Under the pieces are notes generated by a model that saw only the letters and a program-made list of their open reading frames with translations, did no database searches and was not told the origin of the DNA. A stretch of DNA of 64,000 nt from Henricia sp. BOLD:AAB3569 (lineage: Eukaryota > Echinodermata > Asteroidea > Spinulosida > Echinasteridae), in assembly GCA_037783545.1 (NCBI GenBank), contig JBBELK010000830.1:248001-312000 (forward strand). The letters run 5' to 3'. How positions within the stretch are numbered: position 1 is the first letter of the stretch; every line of letters begins with the position of its first letter. This document shows, in pieces, positions 62,076-64,000 of the stretch. Position numbers and translations under genes: made by a program.

Positions 62076-62267
62076 ATGAGTGACGAACAGTATAACAACT
62101 TAGGTTTGGATGATTTTCTGCGTTGGAAAGTTGAGGCTTTGACGAGATTTTTGGCGGATAAAGGACTGAAACGAACGGGACGGAAAGAAGAACTTGCAGC
62201 ATTAGCCTTTGCTGCTGCAACACAGTTAAATGTACCTGTTCTTCCAAGTGCTAGCGAGGAAAAGTAG
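62076..62267 (+). CDS. SAP-like small protein or first exon
   Basis: Sixty-three codons: MSDEQYNNLGLDDFLRWKVE, then LTRFLADKGLKRTGRKEELA, a typical SAP-type helix, extended loop and GRKEEL helix. The frame stops at TAG, but the last codons (GAAAA|GTAGTT) hold a donor-like GT, so it may be a first exon rather than a full gene. It starts about 200 bp from the oppositely oriented SAP-domain gene, implying a shared bidirectional promoter (61,880-62,075). The motif would give nucleic-acid binding. Two SAP modules back to back suggests a common transposon or duplicated origin. Confidence 0.6.
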   Translation: MSDEQYNNLGLDDFLRWKVEALTRFLADKGLKRTGRKEELAALAFAAATQLNVPVLPSASEEK

Positions 62268-62349
62268 TTGCATGCTCGACAGTATCTGCAACTTCTGAAA
62301 GTATTGACACGTACAATGACTTGCTTCCGCGTTTCTTTGTTCCGGGGCG

Positions 62350-63065
62350 GTGAAATGGATTAAGTCGGAGAATAGACTCGAAAGTGTAGATTCTTTAAAA
62401 TAATGGGCTCGTCTTCGCCCATCCTCTTGCAACAGTGCCCCTTTAAAGCACTCCCTAACTCCTGCGTACAGTGGCGCTGTTGAAAAAGGCCCCATTTGGC
62501 GGTGGGACTAGCGACAGAAATCTTGTCGCCTCTGCTGGACCAATCAGGACGCTTGCAGTGCATTGTAGCACGATTGCAGGCATTCAAATGTAACGCGCGC
62601 AGATGTAAACACCGTGCATGCATGTGATACATGTACTCGGTAATGCTGGCCGTTGTCTGCGTCGGCGATTGGCTGCTATTTAAAGCATATTGGGGAATCC
62701 GTTCCATTACATTCGTCAGCATGCATCCCTGTTATTAATTTAAAAAACTGCGGAGTAAATAAGGTTCGTCTTTTAAAGTTTGGTAGGAATGGGACAGTCA
62801 TAAGGAACGGAACCCAATACAATTTCTGGAAAGTATAGAAATTGTTTCTTTTCGGCATAACATGACCGAATTGATTAAATTACATCAAAATGACTCGGGC
62901 GTGAGTTGGCTGAAGACAACAGCCGGCTCGCTCCACAGATTTGCGTGTATTTCCTCAGGGTATTGTCACGTCGCTTTGCAGAGTAGAAATTCCCTGAGAT
63001 CTCAGGATGGTCTTCGCCTCGCCCATTATTTTCAAGAATCTACACTTCTCGTCCATTCTCCTTGA
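62350..63065. repeat. Inverted repeat at the right end of the window
   Basis: 62,360-62,420 is the approximate reverse complement of 63,000-63,060 (both contain GCCCATTATTTT-A/C-AAGAATCTACACTT in opposite senses). The spacer has no gene that I can support. A foldback or MITE-like element. Confidence 0.6.
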
Positions 63066-64000
63066 CAGAATGTACCATCATGAAAATGTTGAACAAAGGC
63101 TGGTTTTGTATTTGAGACGATCGTGGTATATTGTCATAGCACAAGAAAAGACATCCATTATTGTAAAAATTTGTTAACGCTTTTTGAAATATTTGCCCTA
63201 ACCATATTCAATCTTCGCCAATAAACTAAAACTGGAGAGACATTTTCTCTTAAATATAACTCATAAATATGGAAATAAATAGGTTACATAAACGTATGTA
63301 TGTGTGTTAAATAAGTTACTCTTTCCAGGTTTGGATAATAGTTTTTATAGACGTTTTCTTTGGCAACACTAATAATAATAAATAATAAAGATCTTTGGTA
63401 TGCTTTGGAAAGACTGTTATACATACACTTTTATTGCCAATTTATGCTACTTGAGTGAACTTGTACAAAAGACAAACTGCATTATGGGAAGGAGTGATCA
63501 AACAACCTTCGCAAAAATACTGTTTTGTTGTTTGTACAAGTCCATGCAAGCAATAACCCACTCCACACATTTTGGTTTCAAGACTGGCAACCCTGTAAGT
63601 GGATCACCTTCTCTTATTGGCAATGGGCGCTCTGATGTCGATGGAGCAGCATGAAGTTCATACCCAAGGTGCAAGACGGGATCAGGATTACGTTCAGTTG
63701 GCTCACCATCAGGGAATTCAGTGCCTGGAACAAATTCTGCTATTTCTATACAAAAAAGAGGAAAATGCACAGAATCTTCATCTTTGTAGGCCTACAGTAT
63801 TATAAAACAAAATTTATCAGATAGGTGAGGAAACAAAACAGAGGCAATCGGCTGATTAGCTGAAAAGTTGCATGCCTGTTCCGAGTTTCTGTTGAGGATC
63901 CCCAAATTTTTGCAAAAGTGCTGACAAAAATGTTTTTTTTCTTCACATTTTCAAGGTCTAAATTCACTTTAAAAAGTAAAGGTTGCCATCTGATAAAGCT
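63066..64000. other. No gene recognised at window end
   Basis: A minus-strand frame at 63,770-63,498 (LTGLPVLKPKCVEWVIACMD) is preceded by an acceptor-like CCACTTACAG at about 63,588-63,597, so an exon there is possible, but I do not recognise the peptide. No other structure seen. Confidence 0.35.

Overview
The window looks like nuclear DNA of an animal, probably a marine invertebrate; the sequence does not let me place it further. The signs are GT-AG introns, tRNA-derived SINEs, RTE-like and CR1/L2-like LINEs, a BEL/Pao retrotransposon, Helitron, Tc1 and MITE-like remnants, animal SAP, SWIM and THAP modules, and no bacterial-style operons outside one element. Most of the 64 kb is transposable elements stacked on one another.

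The centrepiece is a nearly complete Polinton/Maverick (adintovirus-like) element at 14,032-33,833. It has terminal inverted repeats of about 150-180 bp, a 6-bp target duplication (TCCGAT) and virus-like genes: protein-primed DNA polymerase B, retrovirus-type integrase, a packaging ATPase, a double-jelly-roll type major capsid protein, and a set of small membrane or coiled-coil proteins. Several small genes are intact. The ATPase, capsid, polymerase, integrase and two large structural-type genes all carry stops or frameshifts, so the copy is a fossil. It was later hit by a CR1/L2-like LINE (about 20,872-22,905) and by a 3.2-kb insertion that splits the integrase gene (25,420-28,601). The Polinton itself landed in one arm of an older large inverted repeat (about 12,650-34,662). 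The other arm preserves the unoccupied site.

Left of the Polinton (1-12,650): a foldback repeat, a Tc1-like transposase fossil, an inverted repeat, a truncated THAP domain beside telomere-like repeats, a broken Helitron helicase, an RTE-like LINE with an exact 10-bp target duplication, a small multi-exon gene (8,279-10,479) whose frame is kept across four introns, and two 332-bp identical repeats.

Right of the Polinton (34,000-64,000): a MITE, a possible first exon with a PYRFEP motif, three LINE remnants, dispersed and tandem repeats, a palindromic minisatellite, a 2-kb LTR element with a tRNA-Ser-type primer site, a decayed BEL/Pao pol gene, a nearby 0.5-kb copy of part of that pol gene, a SINE inserted next to an older copy of itself, a long-TIR element, and a spliced SAP-SWIM-YqaJ gene facing a small SAP-like gene across about 200 bp.

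Within the Polinton the genes form one virus-like programme: integrase and polymerase converge near the right end, capsid and ATPase sit centrally, and membrane-protein genes are arrayed leftward. Each of the three convergent gene junctions I could define carries a palindrome or hairpin. Two tandem paralogues share a near-identical 40-bp AT-rich upstream block.
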